From assembly GCF_033807575.1 (NCBI RefSeq), contig NW_026907811.1, forward strand, positions 186,001-250,000: a stretch of 64,000 nucleotides of DNA, read 5' to 3'. Under the pieces are notes generated by a model that saw nothing but the letters and a program-made list of their open reading frames with translations, did not search any database and had not been told where the DNA came from. Positions 22,986 through 33,617 of this stretch are shown here, one piece after another. The translations under genes were made by a program, and so were the position numbers. The stretch's first letter is position 1; every line of letters starts with the position of its first letter. This stretch comes from Cydia pomonella. Its lineage: Eukaryota > Arthropoda > Insecta > Lepidoptera > Tortricidae.

Positions 22986-23911
22986 CTACGTATCTACTTT
23001 ATAAATATATTTTATTGTTTTGATTAATTCCTCAAACAGATCTAAGTGTTGTGTATACACCCTTCGCCTCCAAAGTGACTCCATTAACCAATCCGTAAAA
23101 TCATGTTTATGTTGCTTCTCTCTAAATATTTTCTTCAACCCCCTCCATTGGCTTTTAATTCTTTGAGTGTGTGTCCCATCAGGTGCCACAAATCTGTTCT
23201 CCGGGTCACTATGATTGACCTTTTTATAGACATACCCATGTTGAGGAAGGCAGTCATACGCTCTCCAGTAATCAGTATGAATAATGGAGCCTTCCTCAAC
23301 ATGTTTTTTAATTAGTGGCACCAATACTTCTGCAGACCTTTCGTTGTCGGGACACACCTCAAGCCGTAGCTCATCGCTCCCATCTTCAATCATCCCTATT
23401 ACCCAATGCTCTTCTATATATCTTCCCCTGTTGTATTTTCTTTTTCCAAATTTCGATTCATCTATTTATACAATTTTTTTAGGGTCGCCAATCTTTCCTT
23501 GACTCTCTTGATGGTCCATCTCATAGAACAGGACTGCCTCCCGACAAAGGTAAACCAATCCGCAATCGATTTGCTTGACGTGACAGTGGGGTAGTTCCGG
23601 GAGGCTACATGCTTCATGGTCGCATTATAAGAGAGGCCCTCACTGAAGCAAAACATCAGTCTGAAGATGGCAACTTGAGGCAGCTTTACATTATCGAACC
23701 AGGTCCCTTTTGCACGGGACACTGACTCCGATCTGCAGTTGCTATTCCTGCACCTAAATTTGCCAACTTTTCCTGACTGCTTTGTTATAGTCATGGGCTT
23801 GCGGTGGATTCTGCACATTTTAGTAGCAGGAATAAGCCCTCTATTCTCCGCAAACTGCACACACTGGTCTTCCGTCCCTAATTCTAGGACACTTTTCTCC
23901 CAGTTCCACAT
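22986..23911 (-). pseudogene. Merlin/ISXO2-like transposase, copy 2
   Basis: Complete in length: zinc ribbon, KID/ESKFGKRKYNRGRY block, HTDYWRAYDCLPQHGY with the second Asp, and the C-terminus through EELIKTIKYIYKVDT. It is broken by a one-base loss in an A-run near 23546 and by a TAA just before the first catalytic Asp near 23463. The third catalytic position is Lys (RIKSQW), as in copy 1. An acceptor-like TTTTTTATTTCAG precedes the start codon. Confidence 0.85.
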
Positions 23912-24017
23912 GTTACTGAAATAAAAAAGTATGTTTAAATTCAAATGCTACTTTGGGGGGGTTAATTCATGGTAATTGTAACCAAATTTTGTCACTTCAG
24001 TCAATTTTTTTTATTAT

Positions 24018-24741
24018 TCATCTGTGTTTCGGACTAATTTCACCATATGACACGGATCTGGAAAAACTGCCACCTCCGTGTTACATGATGGGTGTGTGAA
24101 AGTTGTTTTCAAATCATTAATGTCATTTAACCTGCAACCTAATAAATTTGCTGCACTAAAAGTTGACCTACAACCATCAAAAGTTAGTGCCACTACAGTA
24201 AATCCTACATCGTAGCACTTTCGCTTTGCACTCTGCCGCCAGTCCATTCGCAATAAAGTACGCTACTGGAAGCTTCCAATGTTCGTTTAAACTAACCAGC
24301 ATCATAACAAAAGCTTGTGACGAGATTTTATCACTTTCTGTCGATCCAGTTTCGAAGTCAACCAATCCCTCTGTTTTTTCCCATTCCATATAGGTTGTTG
24401 TCGTATGGCCATTTCGTCGACAACAAGTGTGCATATAATTTTGGTTTTCGTTACCAAATACTTTTTTTTCAATTGCTCGAAAGATTCGGCAGTAAAACTA
24501 GGAGCCGTATCGACCTTTTCGTATCATTTACCTACAGTGCGTGGATGAGGCAAAGCATCTTCAAAAACTTGGCGTACATATTTGTACCCAGTTGGACTGC
24601 AAAAGTTTAAGGTTAATGCAAATTTGCGCACACTTGGTGAAAAACTTAGTCTTGGATTTTTATTTTCTTTTTTGTGACTCAACAATCTTTTAAATATGTC
24701 AACAGATTCTGCCTTAAGGCAGAGCTCCGCGAACTGGTATT
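24018..24741 (-). pseudogene. P-element/THAP9-like transposase segment, copy 2
   Basis: Same domain order as copy 1, but better preserved. The A-runs near 24673 and 24468 keep the correct frame, so it reads from the acceptor at 24742 through KNPRLSFSPSVRKF and on to VVDEMAIRQQ, apart from the shared TGA (24524-24526) at the conserved Trp. A frameshift follows before YMEWEKTEGLVDFETG. The end DPCHMVKLVRNTDE is followed by stops. Confidence 0.85.
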
Positions 24742-24856
24742 CTGTAACATTTTTTTTTTAGTTTAATCAGAGTCTCTCTAAGGTGTTTGCATGTATTTGT
24801 CAGTCTCTTAACATTCTTCTTTAAATTTTACGCCGACTTAATTGAATTAAACTTAC

Positions 24857-25091
24857 CTAATTCATATTTTATTTCAGCAGCATACAATTTCCAATTACTT
24901 TTTGGTTGTTTTCGTGACTTAACACGATGTCTTGAAACATTAAGATCTTCGTTTTCTGGGTATACCACAATTACATAGTCATCTTTTAGTTTCCATTTGT
25001 TTGGCACACAGACGTAATCATCAAGGCCTTTCGACGGAAAAGTTCGAAATTTAATAACAGAAAATCGCTTTCTCGATTTTGTATTTGCCAT
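24857..25091 (-). CDS. N-terminal exon of P-like chimeric gene, copy 3
   Basis: Identical in structure to the exon at 21385-21619: acceptor, ATG at 25091, open frame, GTAAGT donor. A 115-bp GT-AG intron separates it from the P-like exon at 24741. Joining gives codon G|AA and a continuous frame through YELEYQFAELCLKAES. The leader exon and its donor near 25153 are also intact, so this copy has the best-preserved gene start. Confidence 0.6.
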
Positions 25092-25945
25092 CTGAAAAAA
25101 AAATTGGTACCCTTATGACAATAAATTATCTAAAGTATTAATTGTGAAACTTACTCTGGTGCTGGTAATTTCTTCTCGAAATTAAAATATAGCAGATACC
25201 AAAAATAGAAGACACTAAAAATGTGTTTACTGCGTTTGCGCGCGTAACGTATACTGGTGATAAATGGGCAATAATAATTGTTGGAAGTAGGTGGAGGGGA
25301 TGGCTACCAATAACTTCTTGCGTTACTTTTCAAGTTAATGAGATAACGATTACGTGTAGTCCAGTGTATATTGTTATTAAATTTCGTATCGTTGACCTTT
25401 GTTATGTTTATACTTATGCCATTTTAGGAAATAGCAACTGAACTAATAACACACATTTCTGCGTAATGTCATCTATGATTCATTTTATCAAATATTGTTA
25501 TCAGTAGTTATTAATTGCTTGTCTACTACCGAACAAAGGAAGCCGCTTATTGTTATGTACATTTTAATATATAACTTGAATTCCTTTGAGCCCAAAGAAT
25601 TTCGGCGATACTTATTTATGATCCAGATGCCCTACTAATGTGTTTTCGATTCTAATTGGCTGAGATCACAAAGAATAGATAACAAACAAATGTCAATTCA
25701 ATATTTGATATAATAGTCAGTATATATTTAAATAATTCTGAGATTCAGACACAAGAGATATACTAATTACAGACTAAAATTTACGTTAGAGTTTATGTAA
25801 CAAATTAAATTTAATAACAAAGATACTGTAAACAAAGCTTAACATATTCTGAGAAAAATTCTTAATTATGAGGGTCTTCAAATATCACGTGGCGTCTTAT
25901 TAATACTAAAAAGCAGAGTTATTAAAATAGTAATGAATTTGAAGA

Positions 25946-26340
25946 TCAGTGTTGTCGCCTGGTATGGAGTAGTCCGATTAATTTCAAATACAAGTTTCGC
26001 AATTCAGATTGTCGACTTCTCAATTCCAGTGCATTATGTAATACATTATTCAGATTCTGAGATATGGAATCAGTCTCGCTATCAATGGCACTGGCATATC
26101 TTAGCATTTGTTGCATTAAAGGTTCTTCCTGATCTTCGTCTTCATGTTCTTCCTTAAAATTCTCAGTTGGCTGATGCGGGATTTCTGAAGCAGGAACAGA
26201 TTCATTAGCTCGTCTGAAGACTGGAACCAGAATGTGATTTCCATCGCGACACGGATGAAACTGATTCTGCTGCGGTGGAAGATGAACATTGTGCTGGAAC
26301 GGAGGAGGCTGTGTGACTGATGGTTGATGCCGTGGACATA
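25946..26340 (-). CDS. Gln/Pro then Glu-rich open segment, copy 3
   Basis: About 130 open codons: PPQQNQFHPCRDGNHILVPV, then FKEEHEDEDQEEPLMQQMLR and a leucine-rich C-terminus that could form a coiled coil. Copies 1 and 2 carry a nonsense TGA in place of CGA. It is probably an exon of the amplified unit, but I recognise no family and see no clean acceptor. Confidence 0.35.
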
Positions 26341-26505
26341 TAGAAGCAAAAAAAGATTAATTTATTCCAAATTCACTTAACACTAAATTAAAACTAATTA
26401 CAACTACTTGAAACTAAAATATAACTAATTACAACTAAAATAAACTACGTATCTACTTTATGAATATATTTTATTGTTTTGATTAATTCCTCAAACAGAT
26501 CTTAG

Positions 26506-27300
26506 TGTCTTTTATAATTTGAAAGGTATAACTTTAGTCTAAAAAACCATAGGCATATGGTATTTGCTAACAAGTTTGTTAGTGTCAATTATATTAAACT
26601 TACCACTATATGTACAAAGATTATATAAAAATATATTTAACTTACACCTGATGTTATTTTCTGCCTCTGACATTTGCTCACAATAGGGAAATGTGAAAAT
26701 AATAATTTCATTCACTATACGAGTAAGTGTCTCTAATTGTTCAAAGAATTTTATTAAATTATTTTTATTCACACTAACCCTATTCCCCATAAGAATAAGC
26801 AGTGTTGTCTTTAAATTAATAGTACTATCATTTAAAATTCGTTTTGAGAGATTTTCAAGGCAAGTTTAAAAATGTGCTCATATTGCTTCCAATTTCATCA
26901 CAGTACAATTAGGTTCAGGTGTGCTTTGGAAGGAGCTATTATCATTTTGTTGTGATGGAGTCAAACTGTCACACAGGTTCGGCTCGAGTGCTCCACTCGA
27001 CGAACCATTCACTTGCATACAAGCACATGACGGGACATTGGTCAGAGACTCAACCCGCTCTGAATTTGCGATATTTAATCATCCATGGCTAAAGAATATT
27101 CATTGATAACTTTTTTAACTCTCATTTATTGCATCTAAGGATTTAATTGAATCCTCCAAACTTTGAACTTTTAATTAGTAAAGGAGCCAGAGCGCATAAC
27201 GGCGCAACACAGTTCTGGGGCTAATGCCTCAGAGACAAATAAGGTACGAACAACTCGGAGCGGTCGCGTCATCGTGACCCCCGCTCGGTTTGTTTAGATA
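26506..27300 (-). pseudogene. Unidentified coding relic right of the array
   Basis: The minus strand from about 27085 to 26539 is nearly open: a Ser/Asn/Thr-rich region (SLTPSQQNDNSSFQSTPEPN) crosses two stops near 26870-26885, and then an open frame of ~80 codons reads LTRIVNEIIIFTFPYCEQMS and YNLCTYSGKF. It is not part of the repeat unit. I cannot name the family. Confidence 0.3.
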
Positions 27301-28209
27301 AAGATTAGATATTTAGTTTTAGGTAATGTTATATGGTAAAATTGAAATCTATTTTAATTACCCAACGTAATGACATAGATTCAATATTTTTGTCAGCGGA
27401 TTTCTTTTCCATAATGTATTAGGCTGCGCGTGTACAACATGCAATAATAAGCGATTCTATATTGTTTTGTTTATGTAGAACATATAAGTGGAACGTATAC
27501 GTAAGGTGTTAGCAGTAGTTAGGAGTAATCTCATTCGAGAATTTAAATTCGTCGGTGCAACATGGGTTACGGGCAAAGTAAAGAGAATCAGAATGAGGTT
27601 TTAGGTAATGCGTGTTTTGGTATCGAGGGAAATACTCCTTAAAGATAGATCTTGATCGTCGAAGATTATTTTATTCGTGAAAGCTTAACTAGACTAGAGG
27701 CAACACTATTTTGCTCTACTAGCGTAACGATACTCAGGAGATTGACGTTTGCCGAACGAGTGCGTGCGAGAGAATGACGCGTATAACCGTATCCTTGGTC
27801 CTTTTGAGGTAACATTACTATCTCCTGATAACGGTGTAACGGTACCGAAAGTTTCCCACGCAACTAAAACTACGCTTAATTATACACAATAAAATGGACA
27901 ATACTTCTTTGACTGCCGAAATTCTGCGGAGGTGAACCCTGATAAACTAATATATACACTATACAATAACGTTAAGGAAACTTAATGAGTGAACAATAGT
28001 CGACCGTAACGGTTTCAGGTTATACAATATAACATAGTGCAACCTTACGGCGTTCGACTTACGAGAACTAACTGTTATTTTATTGCGTTGCTACAAAAAT
28101 GAATCTACGTATTTTATTTCCTAGTTATTAAACTATTTCTATTTCTAATTATTAATAAGTTATTCTATATCTACATGCTAAACAATGTTGTAGTGGACGG
28201 ACACGTCGG

Positions 28210-28789
28210 CTACATGGCTCCCTCCTCAGCGAAGCGTACGGGTAGACGAACGATGCGTCCGCTGCGGGTCATCCGTGGTTGTCGTAAATCCGTGGGAATC
28301 AATACTAAGTTCTTATTTGTAGAAGATGTTGCAGGGCCTCTCCTTGCACAGGCAGCAGTCACCGGTGGTGTCGGTGTCGGCAGCATCGGCGTCGGCGGCG
28401 TCGGTGTCAGCGTCGGCGGCGTCGGTGTCAGCGTCGGCGGCGTCGGTGTCAGCGTCGGCGGCGTCGGTGTCAGCGTCGGCGGCGATTGTGTGGACGGCGG
28501 CGATAAAAGGGTCGTCGCTGGACTTGGTGTGTAGGTGATCACAGGTCCTTGTCTCTGCACCGAATTGGGCTCTGCATTTTCTGTTATGGTGTATGCAGGC
28601 TTAAGACGATCGATTGAAATTTTTGCTTCGCGTGTAGGTAACTGAATAGTGAAAACCTTGTCGGTTCGATTCAGTACTTTGTAGGGACCTTCGTATGGCG
28701 CCTGCAGTGGCTTTCTAACTGCGTCGACTCGAATAAACACGTAATCGCACGTAGTTAGATCGCGGTGAATAAAAATAGATCTTTTGTTG
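28210..28789 (-). pseudogene. gypsy pol C-terminus (integrase tail) with Pro/Thr repeat
   Basis: The reading frame shows HRDLTTCDYVFIRVDAVRKP, YEGPYKVL and ISIDRLKPAY, the C-terminal integrase region of Ty3/gypsy elements, followed by a proline/threonine-rich tail. The stop overlaps the first bases of the 3' LTR. The upstream part is deleted. Confidence 0.85.
28391..28480 (-). repeat. 21-bp tandem repeat coding LTPTPPT heptads
   Basis: Four near-perfect 21-base units (GGCGTCGGTGTCAGCGTCGGC on the plus strand, one base over a heptad boundary) encode LTPTPPT repeats in the gypsy tail. Confidence 0.8.
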
Positions 28790-28883
28790 CTAGTTATTAA
28801 ACTATTTCTATTTCTAATTATTAATAAGTTATTCTATATCTACATGCTAAACAATGTTGTAGTGGACGGACACGTCGGCTACA

Positions 28884-29327
28884 AGCTTGTCATAAAATTA
28901 GATATTTTTGGGATTTTATTCAGTAAACTTTCTTTTTTTGAAGATTCTTCTGCTTTTCTTTTACGATATTCTGCACCGCTCAATTTTTTTCGATAGCCAC
29001 TCATTGTTAATTAAAAATATAAATTCAGGGCCTCGACAACCTATCAAAAGAAAATCTAATTCAATATGATAATTAAATATTTCTTTTAATATAGGAATAA
29101 ACTTAATAAACAACTTTGAGACTTCTATTTTAAAAACGGCACTTGTAAAACTGGAATAATTACTGTGACTCGCTTACAGACACAAAACGCTTAGTTTTAT
29201 ACGTTAAACAAAGCAAAGTCAAACCTGTCAATACCTACTACACGTAGGCGCGTAGCGCTCTTGTTTTCTGTAAACATGTATAACACACTCACCCCCTCAA
29301 CAGAACGGGGAATGGATGAAATTGTCA
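28884..29327. other. Intergenic stretch, nothing identified
   Basis: AT-rich, no gene or paired repeat found. Confidence 0.4.
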
Positions 29328-29503
29328 CAGGCGCGGATACAAGGGGGGGGGGGCCATAGGGGCAATGCCCCCCCCCCCCCTAAAACCCTGGCCCTCACAT
29401 TACTAAATTGAGTAACATTTTTTTTTACCTTATTTTCTGTGCAAAAATATATGATTTTCTCAAAATGCCCCCCCCCCTAAGCCAAATCTTGTATCCGCGC
29501 CTG
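29328..29503. mobile_element. hAT-type MITE with 8-bp target duplication
   Basis: CAGGCGCGGATACAAG at the left is exactly inverted at the right end, and AATTGTCA flanks both sides (29320-29327 and 29504-29511). The interior is built of long G and C runs that could pair with each other. A CAG start and 8-bp duplication are hAT characters. Confidence 0.9.
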
Positions 29504-29736
29504 AATTGTCAAATGTGCCTGATTATTTTTCTGGTCGTAGGAATAACCATTTCTAGTTACAGATTTTTTGGTTGCGTCATACATTTTATAAAAATAAAAA
29601 CATTTTGCTTCACCGCACGTCCGGCCCATTACGGCTGTTAAGAAAATTTTCTGTCTTAAAAAGTTATCGCTATATGAATCTGTGGAGCGCATGACATTGA
29701 CAGTTGATTGACAGCTTGTCATTCTTCTCGCGGAAT
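29504..29736. other. Short spacer, nothing identified
   Basis: No recognisable feature between the MITE and the hAT terminus. Confidence 0.4.
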
Positions 29737-30465
29737 TAGCGATGTGACGAGTTCACTTTTTCCCAACTCGAATAACTCGAGTAGATTCGGCCGCTGATTC
29801 GAGTTGACTCGACTCGATGGTCGGCCGGAATATCAGGCGCAGCGGCGCGGCAGCGCGCATTGGAACAGAAACTCGACTCGACTTTGAATTGCAATGGCGA
29901 GTCCTAGTCAAGTCAAGTGGCGGTACTATAAGGGAGTGTAGCTTTGTGACATTGATATAAGGTTTATTTTTGTCTAGCCTGCGGTAAACAATCATAATAT
30001 TGTCCGAATATTACAAAGGCGATAGAAATGGAGATATGCGAAACTTGTGAATTTTAGAATGTTGCATAATAAATATAACATATTTGTAGGGAAAAACTAA
30101 TGCGGGTTTTATTATTTTATGTAACAGACTAACAATTTAACTCTTATGTACTTAATTAGGTAATTAGACGGATTTGTTAGCTAGGCAAACCGCGGGTAGA
30201 ACCGCGTAAAAGTCTATTTTCTGAGGGTCAGCCCTTTGTCCACACATACAAATTTTAAATTTTGCGCGGTTTTCTACTCAGAGTTGGCTGGTTAGGGTAA
30301 TCAACACTTAACACACAAATAAGTACTTCCGGCAATTAACATAAATTGAAAAAATAAAAACAATAATAAGGAGTTTTAAAACTCTAACGAGTAAACAAAA
30401 CAGTCGACGTTTATGACGACGATTATGTATTGTAACAAAATTAAATGTAAAAAAATAGTTCAGTA

Positions 30466-31268
30466 TTAAAATGTTTTTTTCTTAGCACAATAAGAGTTTA
30501 AAAATAATATTTGGTCTACTCTTTTCGGCTTTAGCCGGTTTCGCCTTTGGTTTGTGACGAAACCGGCTTTAGAAAACAATCTTTCGGATGGGACAGAGGA
30601 AGCCGGGATACATAAATATTTGTAAGCCATTTGGCAAAGTACTGGGAAAAGTTTTTGATGCTGTGCCCAAAATTGTAGAGGATCTTTCTTTCTGTCCACA
30701 TATGGTAGATCCAAATATTGCTTCAAAACTATTGTTGCCGAAGATATCGGAGTTTGCTGGATCACACTTTCACTTAACTTTTTATCAAAGTGCTCCCAGA
30801 TCTCATTATCGTTCTGGTCGCAGTCGTTCACACTCGATGGACCTGCCACTGCCACTGGCGGTTCAACTTGTACATTATTTGACTCCAGTTGCATATGTTG
30901 CGCCAACTCCTCTAACACATATTTTACAGCATTTTCCGCCGTACTCTCTATGCCAAATGCTTTTTTCTTGAAACGCGGGTCTAGAAAGTAACCGAACTGC
31001 GGCAAAGGCGACCCGCCTTTGCCGCAGTTCGGTTACTTTCGTACACACTTAATCTTTTGTCGATAACTTCTAGCAGTGCTCTCTGAAGATGCCTGCCTGC
31101 TTCGGTGTTCGGAGTCCTTTTATTTAGAGAGTTTTGCAAGCCTCGAACTAAAGGTATTATATAAGATAAGGTGGGATATGACTCCGCAGAGAGCATAGCT
31201 GTTATTTTTTCGAATGGCTGCAAAAGAGATGTGCAGTCCTCTAGTATAATACTAGTAGTATTTGCCAT
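30466..31268 (-). pseudogene. hAT transposase C-terminal half
   Basis: The upstream frame (31268-30981) reads LLQPFEKITAMLSAESYPTL and further RNase H-fold-like sequence. The downstream frame (to 30466) has FLDPRFKKKAF, then DPLQFWAQHQKLFPVL and PASSVPSERLFSKAG, the hAT dimerisation block. A 57-bp perfect hairpin at 30984-31040 separates the two and shifts the frame. The N-terminal zinc finger and first catalytic part are absent. Confidence 0.85.
30984..31040. repeat. 57-bp perfect fold-back in the hAT coding sequence
   Basis: A 27-base arm starting GAAAGTAACCGAACTGCGGC, a 3-base loop ACC, and the exact reverse complement. Ordinary coding DNA would not do this; it looks like a templated inverted duplication or an assembly artefact. 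Confidence 0.9.
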
Positions 31269-31840
31269 TCGGCTGTGTTCAAGTTGGGTGGAGGTGAGTC
31301 TAAAAGTGATAGTGTAGCGGACAGAGGTACTCTTACACAGGTAAAACAGTTTTCTTAAAACTAAACAAATTGCTTTGTACTAAGGCAAATCTATTAACTT
31401 TAAGAAAATGATTCTCTCCCTATAGACGTTAGAGAAGTTTTACTTCGTATCAGTAAAAAAATATCTTAAATTTGTTTCTTTGTAACAAGTCAAAAATATT
31501 TAAGTCTATAATAAAATCATTTCACTCAAGAATAACAATTTTATTGATATCTAAGAGAAGTGTTCTTCGAATAAAAGTTTTCGTACTTAACTGAAAGATT
31601 CACAATACTTAAAGGTAAAAAACAGTTTTCTTGTTTTAAGAAACTTTTGAATTCGAGTGAGCTATTTGAAATGTTAATTTTGAAATTTGGTGACTCGAGT
31701 TAAGTATTTTAGTTTTATTCAATTAAGAAAGGTTATTCTTCCTATAAGAGCTATTCTTATTAGTTTATAAGGCAAACATTTCTTAAAGTAAATAATAAAG
31801 TTTATTTGTTTTGAGAAATTGTTTCATTAATGAGAGAATG

Positions 31841-31871
<31 letters not shown>

Positions 31872-32317
31872 GTGTCACAGTCTATCTACTTCTGATAGCG
31901 GCTGTACAACAATGACTTAAATTAAATTTAAAAGTAACATTCTAAAGACAACAGTCTCAATAGTAAAAATACGCATATCATTAATTATAATATTGTTTTA
32001 TTCATTTAAGAACAAACACAACAGTACAAAGTGAAATTAAATTTTGGCAGATCATGGTTTTCAGTATGGCTCACGGTTTTGCAACCAGCACCATTCACTG
32101 TTCGAATTCGGTCTAAACCACGATCTGACACGATTAATTTTTTTTGTGCTAGATCCTTGTATTCAATGATATATTCATATAGTGTTTAGGAGTCGAGAGT
32201 AATGATATTAAGAGTAAAGTAGGGTTTATTTGCAGACTGCAGTACAATGAACTTATAACAACACAAGACCTAATAGCACACTAGCTTTTATCGATGACGT
32301 AAAACATTCGCCACTTT
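31269..32317. other. Non-coding stretch with (TG)n microsatellite
   Basis: AT-rich, with a TG run at 31839-31875. No gene found. Confidence 0.5.
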
Positions 32318-33375
32318 CTAGCAAGTATGCAAGTGCGAAAGGGACGAATGCTTTACTTCGTCGACATAAGCTAGTATGCCAGGGACCTTTTGACAAATTG
32401 TATACAATATTTCACTTCTAGGGTCCGACAAGATTTTCCAGTCTCGTAAAAACTCATGAATATTTTTCTGTTCACCTTCCTTTCTTAGATTATATGTGGC
32501 CTTCCATTTAATTATTACCTCTTCCCAAGGTTCTGAGTTGTTATTCAACCACAATATATCCCTGGAGTGTAAATCTGAAATTAAAAAGCTTTATAAATAA
32601 AATACCTTTTTAAAGTTCAAGCAATAACAAAAAAAAATGTGTTAAGAAGTACCCTAAATGCTTTTGAAGTAGTTATAGAAAACACTATATGCATGCCTAA
32701 TAATATTTGTAGTTCCATCTCATACCCATGATTTAATTCTAACCAAATTATATGCATGAGACTACCCCTGAACTTATTTATTGTACTTTCCAACAAAAAA
32801 AAAAATCATTAAAATAAATAATTTATATCTTAACCTACTTAAAAAAAGATTCCCATGATGAGAGAACTTTTTTGAAGTCAATTTAAATAATTATTTGTGT
32901 CCCAAGGGAGGAAAAGTAGGAAATTGCGTGCCGCGTGTAAAATTGTCACCTGAGCCGAAGGCGAGGGTGGCAAACGCGCGGGATGGAATGTCCTACGTTT
33001 CCTCCCGTGGTGCGCATACTTTTATTCTGCTGGACGGAGGCGGAATACGGCAACTTCGTTTAGCGCTGCGGGAGTAAAGATGACGCTTTCCGCCAGGAGG
33101 GCAGAAAAATATTTTGTTACTTACCCTTTAAGTCATCACAACTTTTCTTTGGCGGTGGAGTACTCTCCGACTCGCTGGCTGATCTCTTGCGATCGCCATA
33201 CTTATACAAGAGGTTGCGAACCTTGTCGACTAATTTTCCTTTGGCTCCTGTAGAACGTCCATTTATGGAATCTATTTTTTTTATAGGCTTTGTAAAATAT
33301 GTGCCTATTGACTCTTTAGGAAACAGTGTTATTATTTTGGCCGCTAACACATTGTATTCTTCGTAGGTTATACGG
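32318..33375 (-). CDS. Unidentified two-exon gene (host-like or domesticated)
   Basis: Exon A (33375-33125) follows a TTTTGTTTTCAG acceptor and ends at GTAAGTAAC. Exon B starts at 32574 after TTTTTAATTTCAG. Joining G|AT keeps the frame. Exon A contains TYEEYNVLAAKIITLFPKES, GTYFTKP, AKGKLVDKVRNL and a Pro/Lys-rich nuclear-signal-like end. Exon B contains LWLNNNSEPWEEVIIKWKAT and LRDWKILSDP, and its frame ends at 32318. The pattern is one I recall from uncharacterised arthropod proteins, often near C2H2 or BTB-type proteins. 5' exons must lie to the right. Intron 32575-33124 holds a GC-rich insertion near 32900-33080. Confidence 0.5.
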
Positions 33376-33438
33376 CTGAAAACAAAAGTAATAATACAGT
33401 TTCATTCTTTTCTAAATGTTATGATATGGTAAATGTTA

Positions 33439-33617
33439 CAGTCAGCATCGTATAGTTAGTGTCAGTCAATACCTCCAAATATACCGCTACATCCAAAATT
33501 TGTTTGTTGGATACCTGCACAATCTGATCACTTTGGATGGTTCAGTATTAATTGATATGTTGGATGTAGCTGTATATTTGGAGGTATTGACTTTCACTAT
33601 CTATATAATACTGACTG
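33439..33617. mobile_element. Tc1/mariner-type MITE, TA flanks
   Basis: Arms of about 56 bp starting CAGTCAG and ending CTGACTG, with matching internal AATACCTCCAAATATAC. TA lies on both sides (33437-33438 and 33618-33619). Confidence 0.85.

Larger units (their letters stand above)
17757..26505 (-). repeat. Tandem array, 2.5 copies of a ~3.45-kb unit with transposase genes
   Basis: The sequence CAATCTTTTAAATATGTCAA recurs at 17762, 21211 and 24683, giving periods of 3449 and 3472 bp. Copies look ~97-99% identical by eye and stay aligned for the whole unit; copy 3 stops at about 26505. In minus-strand order each unit holds a 5' leader exon, a small N-terminal exon, a P-element-like transposase segment, a Merlin/ISXO2-like transposase and a Gln/Glu-rich segment. 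No terminal inverted repeats were found at the junctions, so amplification probably came from unequal exchange or replication rather than three insertions. Confidence 0.9.
27670..28883 (-). mobile_element. Internally deleted Ty3/gypsy retrotransposon
   Basis: A 94-bp identical direct repeat at 28790-28883 and 28121-28214 starts TGTAGCCGACG on the minus strand and is the beginning of the LTR. The upstream copy passes straight into the end of pol, so gag, protease, reverse transcriptase and most of integrase were lost by one deletion. A purine tract (GAGGAGGGAG) precedes the 3' LTR. A polyadenylation signal lies at 27670-27675 on the minus strand, and the LTR probably ends a little below it; the exact lower border and target duplication were not found. 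Confidence 0.7.
29737..31268 (-). mobile_element. hAT element relic (ZBED-like) with one terminus
   Basis: TAGCGATGTGACGAGTTC at 29737 matches the hAT-type end TAGCGATGGGCGAGTCGAG seen at 48384 on the minus strand, and both pass into repeats of ACTCGA. The transposase 3' half lies inside. No right end is visible. Confidence 0.55.

Noticed and set aside
18304..25441. Plus-strand ORFs repeated in all three array copies (around 18304, 21751, 25223 and 19018, 22463, 25933)
   Set aside because: Repeated only because the whole unit is duplicated; no motifs, and they lie antisense to spliced exons and the Gln/Glu-rich segment.
28175..28538. Gly/Val- and Ala/Ser-repeat ORFs on the plus strand
   Set aside because: They are the antisense of the 21-bp Pro/Thr repeat in the gypsy tail; GC-rich repeats lack stops in several frames.
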